Source: Deltaproteobacteria bacterium
Lineage (GTDB): Bacteria > Desulfobacterota > Binatia > UBA12015
DNA: 13,368 nt
NCBI GenBank assembly: GCA_003447545.1
Contig: DLYX01000021.1
Location: 1 to 13,368, forward strand
Direction: 5' to 3'
Below, in pieces: positions 1-6,928 of the stretch. The position numbers were made by a program, and so were the translations under genes. Within the stretch, counting starts at the first letter, position 1, and every line of letters begins with the position of its first letter. The notes under the pieces are model-generated. The model saw only the letters and a list, made by a program, of their open reading frames with translations, was not told the origin of the DNA and searched no databases.

Positions 1-7
1 CTCGGAG

Positions 8-868
8 GTGGATCGGGAACTCAGGAGGATCCTCATCGCCCGTGAAGGACGTCCGACGGCGCTGACTCGGGCAATGCAGTATGCAGTGCTGGGTGCCGGC
101 AAGAGAATTCGTCCGATTCTGGCCATGGCGGCGGCTGAAGCCGTCGGTGGCGGACGTTTGCGGCGCCGTGCGTTGCGCCCGGGCTGTGCTGTGGAAATGA
201 TCCATGCGTACTCGCTGGCACACGATGATTTACCTGCCATGGATGACGACGACCTTCGTCGGGGCAAGCCCTCCTTGCACAAGAAATTCGACGAGGCGAC
301 AGCCATTCTGGCTGGCGACGCCTTGCTCACGGATGCGTTCGAGGTCCTGGTGCCTCGGGGTTCGCAGGGCCCCGAAGATACGGCTCGCAGCTTGCGTGTC
401 GTGACGGAAATCGCTCAAGGCGCCGGGAGTACCGGGATGGTGGCAGGGCAGGTCGCTGACATGGCCTCAGAGGGGATGAAGCGACCGACGCGGCGCACTG
501 TGGATGCGATTCATGCACGCAAGACAGGCGCATTGATTCGAGCTTCCGTCCGCGCGGGAGCCATCGTTGGCGGAGCAGATTCCGGGGAGCTGCGTGCTTT
601 GACGCGCTTTGCGGAGAGTTTCGGGTTGGCCTTTCAAATTGTGGATGATCTCCTGGACGAGACGGCCGATGTCGCCATACTCGGGAAGGCCGCCGGGGGG
701 GATCGTGCAAGAGGCAAGGCCACGTATCCGGCGATCCTCGGTCTTGAGGGCGCCCGTGCCGCCGCCGAAAAGGAGCGCAAGACAGCGCTGCGCGCGCTTG
801 CACGTTTCGGGCATCGTAGTGAGCCACTAGGAGCGATCCTTGACCGCGTCTTTGCGCGAGCGTCTTGA
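8..868 (+). CDS. ispA: Farnesyl/geranylgeranyl diphosphate synthase (polyprenyl synthetase), 5' end possibly cut
   Basis: Class I trans-prenyltransferase that condenses isopentenyl diphosphate with allylic diphosphates to make C15 or C20 chains for quinones, undecaprenol and other isoprenoids in the cytoplasm. In the 286 residues visible from the GTG at 8 I see the GKRIRP substrate-binding motif (about 31-36), the first Asp-rich motif DDLPAMD (73-79), a KTGALI segment (about 172-177), the second Asp-rich motif DDLLD (213-217) and the late GKATYP motif (236-241). The two residues between the Asp pair and the third Asp of the first motif fit the bacterial FPP/GGPP synthase group. The frame stays open through the left edge and family members usually carry about ten more N-terminal residues, so the true start probably lies outside the window. 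Its end overlaps tlyA by 29 bases. Product chain length cannot be decided from sequence. Confidence 0.93.
   Translation: MDRELRRILIAREGRPTALTRAMQYAVLGAGKRIRPILAMAAAEAVGGGRLRRRALRPGCAVEMIHAYSLAHDDLPAMDDDDLRRGKPSLHKKFDEATAILAGDALLTDAFEVLVPRGSQGPEDTARSLRVVTEIAQGAGSTGMVAGQVADMASEGMKRPTRRTVDAIHARKTGALIRASVRAGAIVGGADSGELRALTRFAESFGLAFQIVDDLLDETADVAILGKAAGGDRARGKATYPAILGLEGARAAAEKERKTALRALARFGHRSEPLGAILDRVFARAS
829..833 (+). promoter_or_regulatory. Shine-Dalgarno site deciding the tlyA TTG start
   Basis: AGGAG sits six bases before the TTG at 840, inside the end of ispA. It supports TTG as the real tlyA start and suggests translation coupled to ispA. Confidence 0.6.
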
Positions 869-1592
869 TACGCGGATCGTTGCGCTCGGCCTCGCAGAGA
901 GCCGGGAGCGCGCCAAGGGAGTGATTCTCGCTGGTCTGGTCAGCGTTGACGGCGAACGAATTACGCAAGCCGGGTTTCGCGTGCGCGAGGAACAGTCGAT
1001 CGTCGTTGCGGGTCCGGAGCATCCCTTTGTGTCTCGCGGGGGTGTGAAATTGGATGGCGCGCTTCGGGCATTTGATTTCTCCGTGCGTGAACGGGTCTGT
1101 TTCGATGTGGGAGCCTCAACGGGCGGCTTTACGGACTGCCTTTTGCAGCGGGGCGCCTCCATCGTCCATGCGGTAGATGTGGGCTACGGTCAGCTGGCAT
1201 GGAAGCTTCGGGAGGACTCTCGAGTCCTCGTGCGTGAGCGTACCAATGTGCGAACGCTCCCAGCGTCCTCTCTCGACCCGGTTCCCAGCCTTGCGGTCAT
1301 CGATGCATCCTTTATTTCCCTGCGATTGCTGCTCGCACCGACTCTCGCTCAACTCGGCGGATCGCGAGAGATTATTGCGCTGGTGAAGCCTCAATTCGAG
1401 GTCGGTCGCGAGAAGGTCGGCAAGGGCGGGCTGGTCAGCGATCCCGAAGTTCGACGCGAGGCGGTGGAAACGGTGTCCGAGGCCGCCGGGCAATTGGGTT
1501 TGCGGGTGGCGGGTATCAGCGATTCGACGCTCCCGGGTGCAAAAAAAGGCAACGTCGAGATCTTCCTGTACCTGCAGGCCTCTGCCAGTTGA
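840..1592 (+). CDS. tlyA: TlyA-family rRNA 2'-O-methyltransferase (S4 + FtsJ-like domains)
   Basis: Predicted S-adenosylmethionine-dependent methyltransferase that 2'-O-methylates ribosomal RNA; the Mycobacterium homologue modifies 16S and 23S rRNA and its loss gives capreomycin resistance. The 250 residues show an N-terminal S4 RNA-binding domain (about 6-65), the SRGGVKL linker (65-71), SAM motif I (FDVGASTGGF, 88-97) and an FtsJ/RrmJ-type catalytic fold. K70, D155 (in VIDASF), K183 (in LVKPQFE) and E240 (in GNVEIF) fit the K-D-K-E tetrad known for TlyA. Length is normal for the family. The start is TTG, backed by a well-placed AGGAG. The pairing with ispA in one transcript is common in bacteria with a 1-deoxyxylulose-5-phosphate pathway. 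The historic name haemolysin A is not supported as a function. Confidence 0.93.
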   Translation: MTASLRERLDTRIVALGLAESRERAKGVILAGLVSVDGERITQAGFRVREEQSIVVAGPEHPFVSRGGVKLDGALRAFDFSVRERVCFDVGASTGGFTDCLLQRGASIVHAVDVGYGQLAWKLREDSRVLVRERTNVRTLPASSLDPVPSLAVIDASFISLRLLLAPTLAQLGGSREIIALVKPQFEVGREKVGKGGLVSDPEVRREAVETVSEAAGQLGLRVAGISDSTLPGAKKGNVEIFLYLQASAS

Positions 1593-1625
1593 AAGAAAAG
1601 CGCCCCCCGGGTAACTAGGGACACC

Positions 1626-2069
1626 GTGGGATGGTTTACGACAGAGAAAAGCGCGGTCGCCGATGAACTGGAGGCTCTCTACAGCGAGTACCGTCGACTC
1701 GAGCGACAACTCGACGAGCATGCCGAAAAAGCGCCGTATCCGCAGGTCGCCACCCGACTCAAGGCGCTTTTGGTGAACGAGGGCGAGAATGCAGCCAGCG
1801 TGTCGGCTCGTTTGGCCGTGCTGGGGCGCTACGCCGAGTCGGATGGCACCGCTCGTCTTCGTGACGGTAGCAACTCATGGGAGCGCCTGATCGGGAATCT
1901 GGACGATTATCGGGCCTTGATTCGCACTCTGGGGCAACTCTTTGTCCGCTGGGATGATGAGAGCCCGGAGGACGCCCTGCTGGTTCGAGACCTGCGAGAG
2001 AGAGCGCAGTTCGGTCGGATGGAAATATCCGATATGATCTCCCGCGCCGATCCGCATGCCTTGAATTGA
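1626..2069 (+). CDS. Hypothetical helical protein between tlyA and rpoZ
   Basis: I do not recognise this gene. It encodes 147 mostly helix-forming residues with no signal peptide or membrane segment, rich in Glu, Arg, Leu and Ala. An early stretch (about 12-38) has the heptad-like spacing of a coiled coil or helical bundle, followed by a Pro-containing turn (APYPQVA, about 36-42), a second long helix and a third region around 95-140. The spacing of acidic residues and a single His weakly recalls ferritin-like or rubrerythrin-like bundles, but I cannot show a complete metal-binding set. The start is GTG with only a weak upstream AGGGA; 33 bases separate it from tlyA. Codon use matches its neighbours, so it is a native gene and probably co-transcribed with ispA-tlyA and rpoZ-rpoH. 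Confidence 0.7.
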   Translation: MGWFTTEKSAVADELEALYSEYRRLERQLDEHAEKAPYPQVATRLKALLVNEGENAASVSARLAVLGRYAESDGTARLRDGSNSWERLIGNLDDYRALIRTLGQLFVRWDDESPEDALLVRDLRERAQFGRMEISDMISRADPHALN

Positions 2070-2129
2070 TTGATTTCAGGGGGCTTTTTCTCTTTGCCGG
2101 GGCACTCGCGGTTCGTTAAGGTCTCCAAT

Positions 2130-2327
2130 ATGGCACGAGTTACCGTTGAAGATTGTCTTGAAAAGGTCCCTAGTCGTTTTGAGTTGGTCACTCTGGCGGC
2201 CCGAAGGGCAAAGCAGTTGCTCAAGGGTTCGCGTCCGCTGATCGATTCTTCGAACAAGGAAGTCGTCAGCGCACTTCGTGAGATCGCCGCGGGTAAGGTA
2301 ACCGCGGTGCGATCCGACGAGGACTGA
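2130..2327 (+). CDS. rpoZ: DNA-directed RNA polymerase omega subunit
   Basis: Small RNA polymerase subunit that helps fold and retain beta-prime; in many proteobacteria it also forms part of a ppGpp-binding site. From the ATG at 2130 it has 65 residues. The N-terminal half has the usual omega pattern: [13 protein letters not shown], then [15 protein letters not shown], a Gly-Ser turn, and a conserved helix [16 protein letters not shown]. The frame is open back to about 2070, but the residues before the ATG do not resemble omega, and the ATG has an AAGG-like site 9-12 bases upstream, so the shorter form is chosen. Guanylate kinase, the frequent upstream neighbour, is not here. The sigma-factor frame begins at or just after the rpoZ stop, so the two polymerase genes probably share a transcript. 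Confidence 0.9.
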   Translation: MARVTVEDCLEKVPSRFELVTLAARRAKQLLKGSRPLIDSSNKEVVSALREIAAGKVTAVRSDED

Positions 2328-2341
2328 TCAGGGTCTCGTTT

Positions 2342-2524
2342 CTGAAACCTCGCAACAAGCAATCCACACCGGAGAAGACCCCGGTCCTGGAAGCCGAGAT
2401 TCTTTCTCCCGAACCGGGGGAGAGCAAGGAGGTACCGCTCTCGACGGATGATGTCGAGGAAGCGATCCTTGTCTCGGAGGAGGAAGCAGGCTTTCCGAAT
2501 CCGACAGATGATCTCGTCGAGGTT
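2342..2524 (+). other. In-frame acidic N-terminal extension of the sigma factor (start codon uncertain)
   Basis: The frame of the sigma-factor gene stays open upstream of its first ordinary start codon (GTG 2525) back to a TAA at 2294-2296. The 61 codons from 2342 end mostly in G or C like the neighbouring genes and spell an acidic Glu/Pro/Ser-rich stretch. No ATG, GTG or TTG occurs in this frame between 2297 and 2524. The best candidate is CTG at 2342, read as M-KPRNKQ..., with AGGG at 2330-2333 eight bases before it; another CTG at 2324 overlaps the rpoZ stop. The GTG at 2525 has AGG only two bases upstream, too close for a good ribosome site. I infer that the extension is translated, probably from a rare start codon, unless a sequencing error hides an ordinary one. 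Confidence 0.55.
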
Positions 2525-3442
2525 GTGCCGCCCGAGCCCTCCACGGGTGGAGGGGGCGGGTCGGAAGGGTTGGTACCCGCCGATCCCCTCCAGCAATATC
2601 TCGCCGAAGTGCGGCGCCATCCGCTTCTGGATGCGGACGAGGAACATGCCCTGGCGGTTCTCTGGAAGGAGGACGGCGATCGAGAAGCGGCCCGACAATT
2701 GGTGACTGCCAATTTGCGGCTGGTCGTCTCCATCGCGCGTCGCTATGAGCGAGCCTTCAGAAACCTTCTCGATCTGGTGCAGGAAGGGAATATCGGTCTG
2801 ATGGAGGCCCTGAAGAATTTTGACCCGCACCGTGGCGTTCGTTTTCCGTCGTATGCCGTCTGGTGGATTCGCGCGTACGTGATTCGCTACGTGATGAATA
2901 ATTGGCGCCAAGTGAAACTTGGGACTACGCAGGCTCAGCGAAAGCTGTTTTTTAACCTGCAGAAGGAGAAAGACCGCCTGGAGCGGGAAGGTTTCTCTCC
3001 TGACCCGAAGCTGATTGCTGACCGTCTTGCGGTCAAGCCATCGGAAGTCATCGAGATGGACCAGCGTCTATCGGGCCGCGATCTGTCCGTCGATACGCCG
3101 GTGGGCGAGGGCGGCGAGTCCACGATGCTGGACTTCCTCGGCACTGGCTCCGAGGACGCCGAATCCAGTTATGCTGACGCGCAAGCCCGCCATCTCATTG
3201 CCACGAAGATCCGCGAGTTTGGCGATGAGCTGACCGGCAAGGACCACGAAATTTTTCACGAACGCATGATCGCCGAGGATCCGATGACCCTTCGTGAGTT
3301 GGGCGAACGTTACGAGATCAGCCGTGAGCGAGTCCGGCAGCTTGAAGATCGGATTCGAAAGCGTCTCCGACTTTTTCTGGTCGAGGCGATCCCTGATATC
3401 GCTGATGTTGAAGTGCGGCAGTCCATCACCGAGAGCTCCTGA
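2525..3442 (+). CDS. rpoH: RpoH-type (sigma-32 family) RNA polymerase sigma factor; conservative start
   Basis: Group 3 sigma-70-family factor that directs RNA polymerase to heat-shock-type promoters. From the GTG at 2525 (305 residues) I see a Gly-rich linker, a region 1.2-like segment (DPLQQYLAEV, 20-29), region 2 with the RLVVSIARRY and DLVQEGNIGLMEAL core (about 65-97) and the promoter-melting part RFPSYAVWWIRAYV (106-119). QRKLFFNLQ (138-146) is an RpoH box, the signature of sigma-32 proteins. Region 3 follows, then a region 4 helix-turn-helix with TLRELGERYEISRERVRQLE (255-274). The true protein is likely about 366 residues because the frame continues upstream to 2342. It directly follows rpoZ. 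Long acidic N-termini also occur on some deltaproteobacterial sigma-32-like factors, so assignment as the housekeeping heat-shock factor rather than a paralogue is not certain. Confidence 0.9.
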   Translation: MPPEPSTGGGGGSEGLVPADPLQQYLAEVRRHPLLDADEEHALAVLWKEDGDREAARQLVTANLRLVVSIARRYERAFRNLLDLVQEGNIGLMEALKNFDPHRGVRFPSYAVWWIRAYVIRYVMNNWRQVKLGTTQAQRKLFFNLQKEKDRLEREGFSPDPKLIADRLAVKPSEVIEMDQRLSGRDLSVDTPVGEGGESTMLDFLGTGSEDAESSYADAQARHLIATKIREFGDELTGKDHEIFHERMIAEDPMTLRELGERYEISRERVRQLEDRIRKRLRLFLVEAIPDIADVEVRQSITESS

Positions 3443-3462
3443 CCTTCGCCCATCATCGCGAC

Positions 3463-3479
3463 GAAGCGAGGCGGGCTTC
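3463..3479. terminator. Short hairpin between convergent rpoH and hydrolase genes
   Basis: GAAGC and GCTTC form a 5-bp stem around a 7-base loop in the 42-base gap where the rpoH and metallo-hydrolase transcripts meet. There is no clear T-run on either side, so a bidirectional terminator is only a possibility. Confidence 0.25.
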
Positions 3480-3484
3480 AGGGC

Positions 3485-4168
3485 TCAATATCCCATGGCC
3501 GAGAGAAAGTCCTGCAGTTTACCAAAGCGCATATAGGGATTTGTGCGGACTTCCTGTCCAATGGTCGACGTCGTCTGGGGAGAATAGTTGTGGCCCGGAA
3601 AGAGCACGGTAGGCTCCGGAAGCTTCTTGAGTGTGTCCTGGAGCGAGCGGTATAGATCCTCCGGGTTGCTGCCGGGGAGATCGACCCGTCCGCAGGCGCC
3701 AATGAACAGGGTGTCTCCGGAGACTAAATGGCCGTCGACCAGAAAGCACTGGGATCCCGGGGTATGGCCCGGCGTATGCAGGAACTTGATTTCGATATCG
3801 CCGGCCATGCAGGTGTCGCCGCCTTCGGTGGCGACCATATCGGAGTCCGAGAGTTCGGCTACCTTGTGGGCATACGGGACCTCGCTCTTGTGCAGGTGGA
3901 TCTTGACCGACTTTTTGGCGATCAGCTCGGCGGCACCGTCGATTTCCATCCCCATCATCGAACCTCCCATATGATCGGGATGAAAATGGGTGACCAGACC
4001 TGCGGTGATTTTCATGTCGTCGGCCTCGGCAATATTGCAGATGGCGTCGATATCCCACGCGGCATCAATCACGACGCACTCATGTTTCTCGCGGTCCCCC
4101 ACAAGATAAGCAAAGTTTTGCATCGGGCCGATTTCAATTTGTTTCAGGTACAAGCGATCTTCAGGCAT
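3485..4168 (-). CDS. Metallo-beta-lactamase-fold hydrolase (glyoxalase II-like)
   Basis: Cytoplasmic metal-dependent hydrolase of the glyoxalase II / YcbL / ETHE1 branch of the metallo-beta-lactamase fold. The 227 residues carry the full set of likely metal ligands: THFHPDH (H61, H63, D65, H66), H135 in HTPGHTPG, D152 in SGDTLF and H193 in FPGHNY. The GACGRVDLPG stretch (157-166) is typical of the small glyoxalase II-like group. The long C-terminal glutathione-binding domain of classical glyoxalase II is missing, so the substrate is open: a thioester, a persulfide or an unknown metabolite. The ATG at 4168 has GGAG six bases upstream and overlaps the end of the adenosyltransferase gene by 8 bases, so the two are translationally linked. 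It converges on rpoH. Confidence 0.88.
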   Translation of the reverse strand: MPEDRLYLKQIEIGPMQNFAYLVGDREKHECVVIDAAWDIDAICNIAEADDMKITAGLVTHFHPDHMGGSMMGMEIDGAAELIAKKSVKIHLHKSEVPYAHKVAELSDSDMVATEGGDTCMAGDIEIKFLHTPGHTPGSQCFLVDGHLVSGDTLFIGACGRVDLPGSNPEDLYRSLQDTLKKLPEPTVLFPGHNYSPQTTSTIGQEVRTNPYMRFGKLQDFLSAMGY

Positions 4169-4790
4169 TGCCCTCTCCGTTATCCGATTTTCCGAGCCGC
4201 AGACCTTTTTCCCAAAGGATTTCGGGCGTCCCGGTGTGATGTGATATCCACCGCGCCAGAACGAAGAGGAGGTCCGAGAGTCGGTTGAGATACTTCAGAA
4301 CCTCCGGGCTTGCGGTTTCTTCGCGGTGCAGTCGGAGGACGTCTCGCTCAGCCCGACGACAAACGGTTCGTGCAAGATGGAGACTGGCAGCGACGCGTCC
4401 ACCAGCGGGCAGAATGAATGATTTCAGATCTTCAAGGTCCTCCTGACAACGATCGATGGTCTGTTCGAGTGCGAGAACTTCTGCCTCGCCGATCGTGATC
4501 ATGCCCGGATACGTTTCCCCGGCCGGTGTGGCGAGTTCGCTTCCCAGGTCGAAGAGTTCGTTCTGCAGGCCCTCGAGGATGTCTCCGAGCTGGCGAGCCG
4601 CTTCGACGCCTTTCCCGACCGAGATTTCGTCGTTGGCGGCGCGGGCGACACCGAGGACGGAATTAAGTTCGTCGACCGTACCATAGGCTTCGACTCGGAG
4701 AGAATCCTTGTGTGTGCTGGCGCCCCCGACCAGTCGAGTCTCACCGGCGTCGCCGGTTCGGGTGTATACGCGATTGATCCGAATTGCCAT
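4161..4790 (-). CDS. pduO: ATP:cob(I)alamin adenosyltransferase, PduO/MMAB type
   Basis: Transfers the 5'-deoxyadenosyl group of ATP to reduced cobalamin, giving adenosylcobalamin, the cofactor of methylmalonyl-CoA mutase, diol dehydratase and class II ribonucleotide reductase. The 209 residues match the PduO-type trimeric family: N-terminal YTRTGDAGETRLVGG (9-23) for ATP binding, RVEAYGTVDELNSVLG (32-47), the FILPAGG turn, and the C-terminal block ARTVCRRAERDV followed by YLNRLSDLLFVLAR. The ATG at 4790 has GGAAGG six bases upstream. It lies 20 bases after the PAS-HisKA-REC gene and overlaps the metallo-hydrolase gene downstream. No cobalamin riboswitch is visible and no B12-dependent enzyme is in the window, so the enzyme it serves is unknown. 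It is not a CobA/CobO-type enzyme. Confidence 0.93.
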   Translation of the reverse strand: MAIRINRVYTRTGDAGETRLVGGASTHKDSLRVEAYGTVDELNSVLGVARAANDEISVGKGVEAARQLGDILEGLQNELFDLGSELATPAGETYPGMITIGEAEVLALEQTIDRCQEDLEDLKSFILPAGGRVAASLHLARTVCRRAERDVLRLHREETASPEVLKYLNRLSDLLFVLARWISHHTGTPEILWEKGLRLGKSDNGEGNA

Positions 4791-4810
4791 TTTCTACCTT
4801 CCGAGGTCTT

Positions 4811-5929
4811 TCAGGACCTTCCGCACTGGTCTTTCACAATGCCTACCAGTTTGGCGGGTTCTACTGGTTTCTTGAACAAGACGCCCTCGAGACCTTCGAG
4901 TTTGGAGCGCTTGATGATGTGATCTCGATCATAGACGAAAGCCGTCATCAGCACGACAGGGGTCTCGGAGTGATTTTCCTGGACGTGAAGGAAAAGCTCA
5001 TAGCCGTCGAGGCCGGGCATGACCACGTCGCTGAGGACGCAATCGAACTTCTTCTCCTCAAGGTGCTGACGCGCTTCGAGCCCATCGGCCGCCGTAATAA
5101 CGTCGCAGCCTTCCAATTGCAGAATGGCGCGAACGGATTGGCAAACCGAAAGGTCGTCGTCCGCAACCAGCACACGCAGGCCGCTGAGCGAACCTTCCGT
5201 GGCGGAATGTTTGGCACCAAGGGGTAAACGGGCAGGCCCGTCTTGAGCGACGGCGGGTCCGAGGTCCGTCATCCTGGCACCGTGCAGATATTCCACGGTC
5301 CCGTATTCCTCCGAGCCCGCCATTTCCGAGAGCCGGTTCACGATATTCTGAATCTTCGCCAGCGACGTCTCGATCGAGTCGATTCGTTCCTGCTCGATAC
5401 AGGTGTCGTCTTCACCGGCGAGGCGGCGCACATCTTTCTCCAGCATCACCAGATTGTTCAGGATCGCGGCGAGGGGATTGTTCATTTCGTGCGCGACCGT
5501 CACGGCGATCTCTCGAAGGGTATCGAGTTGGTCCTGTTTGTGGATCTCGCGGAGATCTTTGGCGAAGCCGATCGAACCCAATTCCCGACCGGCCGAGTCG
5601 AAGATCAAGGTTCCGGAAATAGCGACCTCGATTTCCTCGCCGGACCGGGCACGCAGGCGGGTCTGGAAATTGCGGACCTTCCCGGCAGCGTCCGTCGCCG
5701 GATCGCGCATGGCCTGCATCAGCTGCCGTGCTTCGTCGATCGATGGGTAGATCAACTTGACGGAATGACCTGCGACCTCCTCGGAGGTGTAGCCCAGAGA
5801 GGTTCGCGCACCTTCATTATAGAAGATGATCTCGCCGCGGCGATCGACACCGATAATGATGTCGGGGGAATCCTCGAGCAAGCGCTCGAAGTAGATCAGT
5901 GGTAGTGTCGGCATGGCAATTGTCGCCAA
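4811..5929 (-). CDS. PAS-HisKA-REC signalling protein lacking an ATPase domain
   Basis: Two-component signalling protein of 372 residues. Domains in order: a PAS sensor (about 11-125, with the DIIIGVDRRGEIIFYNEGA strand pattern and a final IGFAKDLRE); a HisKA dimerisation/phosphoacceptor helix pair (about 135-205) with the H-box around H147 in AHEMNNPLAAI; a linker of about 45 residues; and a response-regulator receiver (about 250-370) with acidic D257-D258, phosphoacceptor D301 in LSDVVMPGLDG, T329 and K354. The N, G1, F and G2 boxes of a HATPase_c domain are absent between HisKA and REC, so it cannot autophosphorylate as a normal kinase. I infer a phosphorelay intermediate or partner of another kinase. 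No membrane segment is seen. The start could be TTG at 5929 or, equally well, ATG at 5914 five codons in; neither has a strong ribosome site. The adenosyltransferase follows in the same direction. Confidence 0.85.
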   Translation of the reverse strand: MATIAMPTLPLIYFERLLEDSPDIIIGVDRRGEIIFYNEGARTSLGYTSEEVAGHSVKLIYPSIDEARQLMQAMRDPATDAAGKVRNFQTRLRARSGEEIEVAISGTLIFDSAGRELGSIGFAKDLREIHKQDQLDTLREIAVTVAHEMNNPLAAILNNLVMLEKDVRRLAGEDDTCIEQERIDSIETSLAKIQNIVNRLSEMAGSEEYGTVEYLHGARMTDLGPAVAQDGPARLPLGAKHSATEGSLSGLRVLVADDDLSVCQSVRAILQLEGCDVITAADGLEARQHLEEKKFDCVLSDVVMPGLDGYELFLHVQENHSETPVVLMTAFVYDRDHIIKRSKLEGLEGVLFKKPVEPAKLVGIVKDQCGRS

Positions 5930-5955
5930 ATCTCATGCTAGGAATTCGAAGGCAT

Positions 5956-6378
5956 ATGGTCAAGAAGCATAATCCGTTTGGCGTTCGGGGACTTTTGGTC
6001 CTTTCCCTTCTACTAGCCTCGAGCTGTTACTTGTTTCGTTATGAGGCCGTGATGGAAACGCACCTGACCCTGATGGAGCAATATAGCACTAAATTGCAAT
6101 ATATGGCGGATAACGGCTTGGAAGTTTCCGGCCCTGATTGGGTCGAATTCGAATACCCGGGCGAAAGAGCGGAAGAGTTTGTCCGGATCGTGAGCCCAAG
6201 CTTCGCTGACCAGGAATCGCTCTCTGCCTTCGCCCGCTCTCTCGAACTCTACCAGCTCCTCGTCGCGAGTCCGGAGATTCTACGAGGCGCGAACGCGCCC
6301 CAAAAGGTCGCTGATTTACGGGTGGCGCTTCTGGAAGCAATTCGTGTGAATCGGGAATTGCTGGCTCGCGAGAACTAG
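5956..6378 (+). CDS. Small exported hypothetical protein, possible lipoprotein
   Basis: I do not recognise this 140-residue protein. From ATG 5956 it begins with a basic stretch (MVKKHNPFGVRG), then a hydrophobic segment LLVLSLLLASSC. The Cys at about residue 24 sits where a lipobox Cys would be, so it is either lipid-anchored or held by a single N-terminal membrane helix. The rest is predicted soluble and helical, with an acidic middle and a Leu-rich C-terminal part. AAGG lies three bases before the ATG, which is rather close; an in-frame ATG at 5935 would add seven residues but has no ribosome site. It diverges from the PAS-HisKA-REC gene across about 40 bases, so their promoters must be nearby or overlap, and it converges on folK with a 21-base gap. 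Confidence 0.7.
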   Translation: MVKKHNPFGVRGLLVLSLLLASSCYLFRYEAVMETHLTLMEQYSTKLQYMADNGLEVSGPDWVEFEYPGERAEEFVRIVSPSFADQESLSAFARSLELYQLLVASPEILRGANAPQKVADLRVALLEAIRVNRELLAREN

Positions 6379-6399
6379 ATCCCGGCCCCGAAGCCCTTG

Positions 6400-6897
6400 T
6401 CAGCGAGGGGGCAGGAGGGTCACTTTCTTGTCATCGAGGCTCGAGGCGAGGAGCTGGGAGATGGTTTGCCCGCTTTCCGGATGGCTCTGCTGGGGGGCGA
6501 TCTCGGCCAGCGGCAAGAGTACGAATCTCCGCTGGGTCAAACGCGGGTGCGGCAGTTTGAGCTTGCGTCCATTGAGGACGACGTTGTCATAAAAAAGCAG
6601 GTCCAGGTCGATAATGCGGGAGCCGAACTTTTTCCCTTTCACGCGTCGGCGGCCCATTGCCGTCTCGATGGCCAGCATTTCCTTGAGGAGATCCTGCGGG
6701 CTCAGCTCCGTATCGACCTCGAAAGCAGCGTTATAGAACCAGGTCTTGGCATCGCCATGTGGTTCGCTTTCGTAGAGAGAGGAGTTGCGGATCAGGCGTG
6801 TGCCCTCCAATTCCCCTGTCTTTTCAGTTCCTTCGGCGATATTTGCTCGTCGGTCTCCGAGGTTGGATCCGACTCCAATAAGGGCTCGATGAGGCAT
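6400..6897 (-). CDS. folK: 6-hydroxymethyl-7,8-dihydropterin pyrophosphokinase
   Basis: Transfers pyrophosphate from ATP to 6-hydroxymethyl-7,8-dihydropterin, the step before dihydropteroate synthase in folate synthesis. The 165 residues show the HPPK signatures: IGVGSNLGDR (7-16), LYESEPHG (41-48), FYNAAFEVDT (54-63), the metal-binding RIIDLDLLFYDN (94-105; D97 and D99 are the likely Mg ligands) and LPHPRLTQRRFVLLPLAEI (115-133). The ATG at 6897 is chosen over an open-frame ATG at 6990 because homology begins there and AAGGAA lies five bases upstream. It follows dapB after 130 bases that hold an inverted repeat, so it may be read through from the dap operon or have its own promoter. Confidence 0.94.
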   Translation of the reverse strand: MPHRALIGVGSNLGDRRANIAEGTEKTGELEGTRLIRNSSLYESEPHGDAKTWFYNAAFEVDTELSPQDLLKEMLAIETAMGRRRVKGKKFGSRIIDLDLLFYDNVVLNGRKLKLPHPRLTQRRFVLLPLAEIAPQQSHPESGQTISQLLASSLDDKKVTLLPPR

Positions 6898-6902
6898 ACG
6901 GG

Positions 6903-6908
6903 TTCCTT
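6903..6908 (-). promoter_or_regulatory. Shine-Dalgarno site deciding the folK start
   Basis: On the minus strand AAGGAA lies five bases before the ATG at 6897. It selects this start rather than the longer open frame reaching 6990. Confidence 0.6.
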
Positions 6909-6928
6909 GTCCACGCCACGATTGGTCA

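Noticed and set aside
2070..2129. Longer rpoZ starting near 2070
   Set aside because: The added residues (Gly/Phe-rich) do not match omega subunits, while the ATG at 2130 begins the conserved [10 protein letters not shown].
3728..4288. Plus-strand open frame of 186 codons across the metallo-hydrolase gene
   Set aside because: It is antisense to a complete hydrolase with every metal ligand in place and shows no family resemblance.
4781..4811. Cobalamin riboswitch ahead of the adenosyltransferase gene
   Set aside because: Only 20 bases separate it from the preceding gene, far too short, and no B12-box-like sequence is visible.
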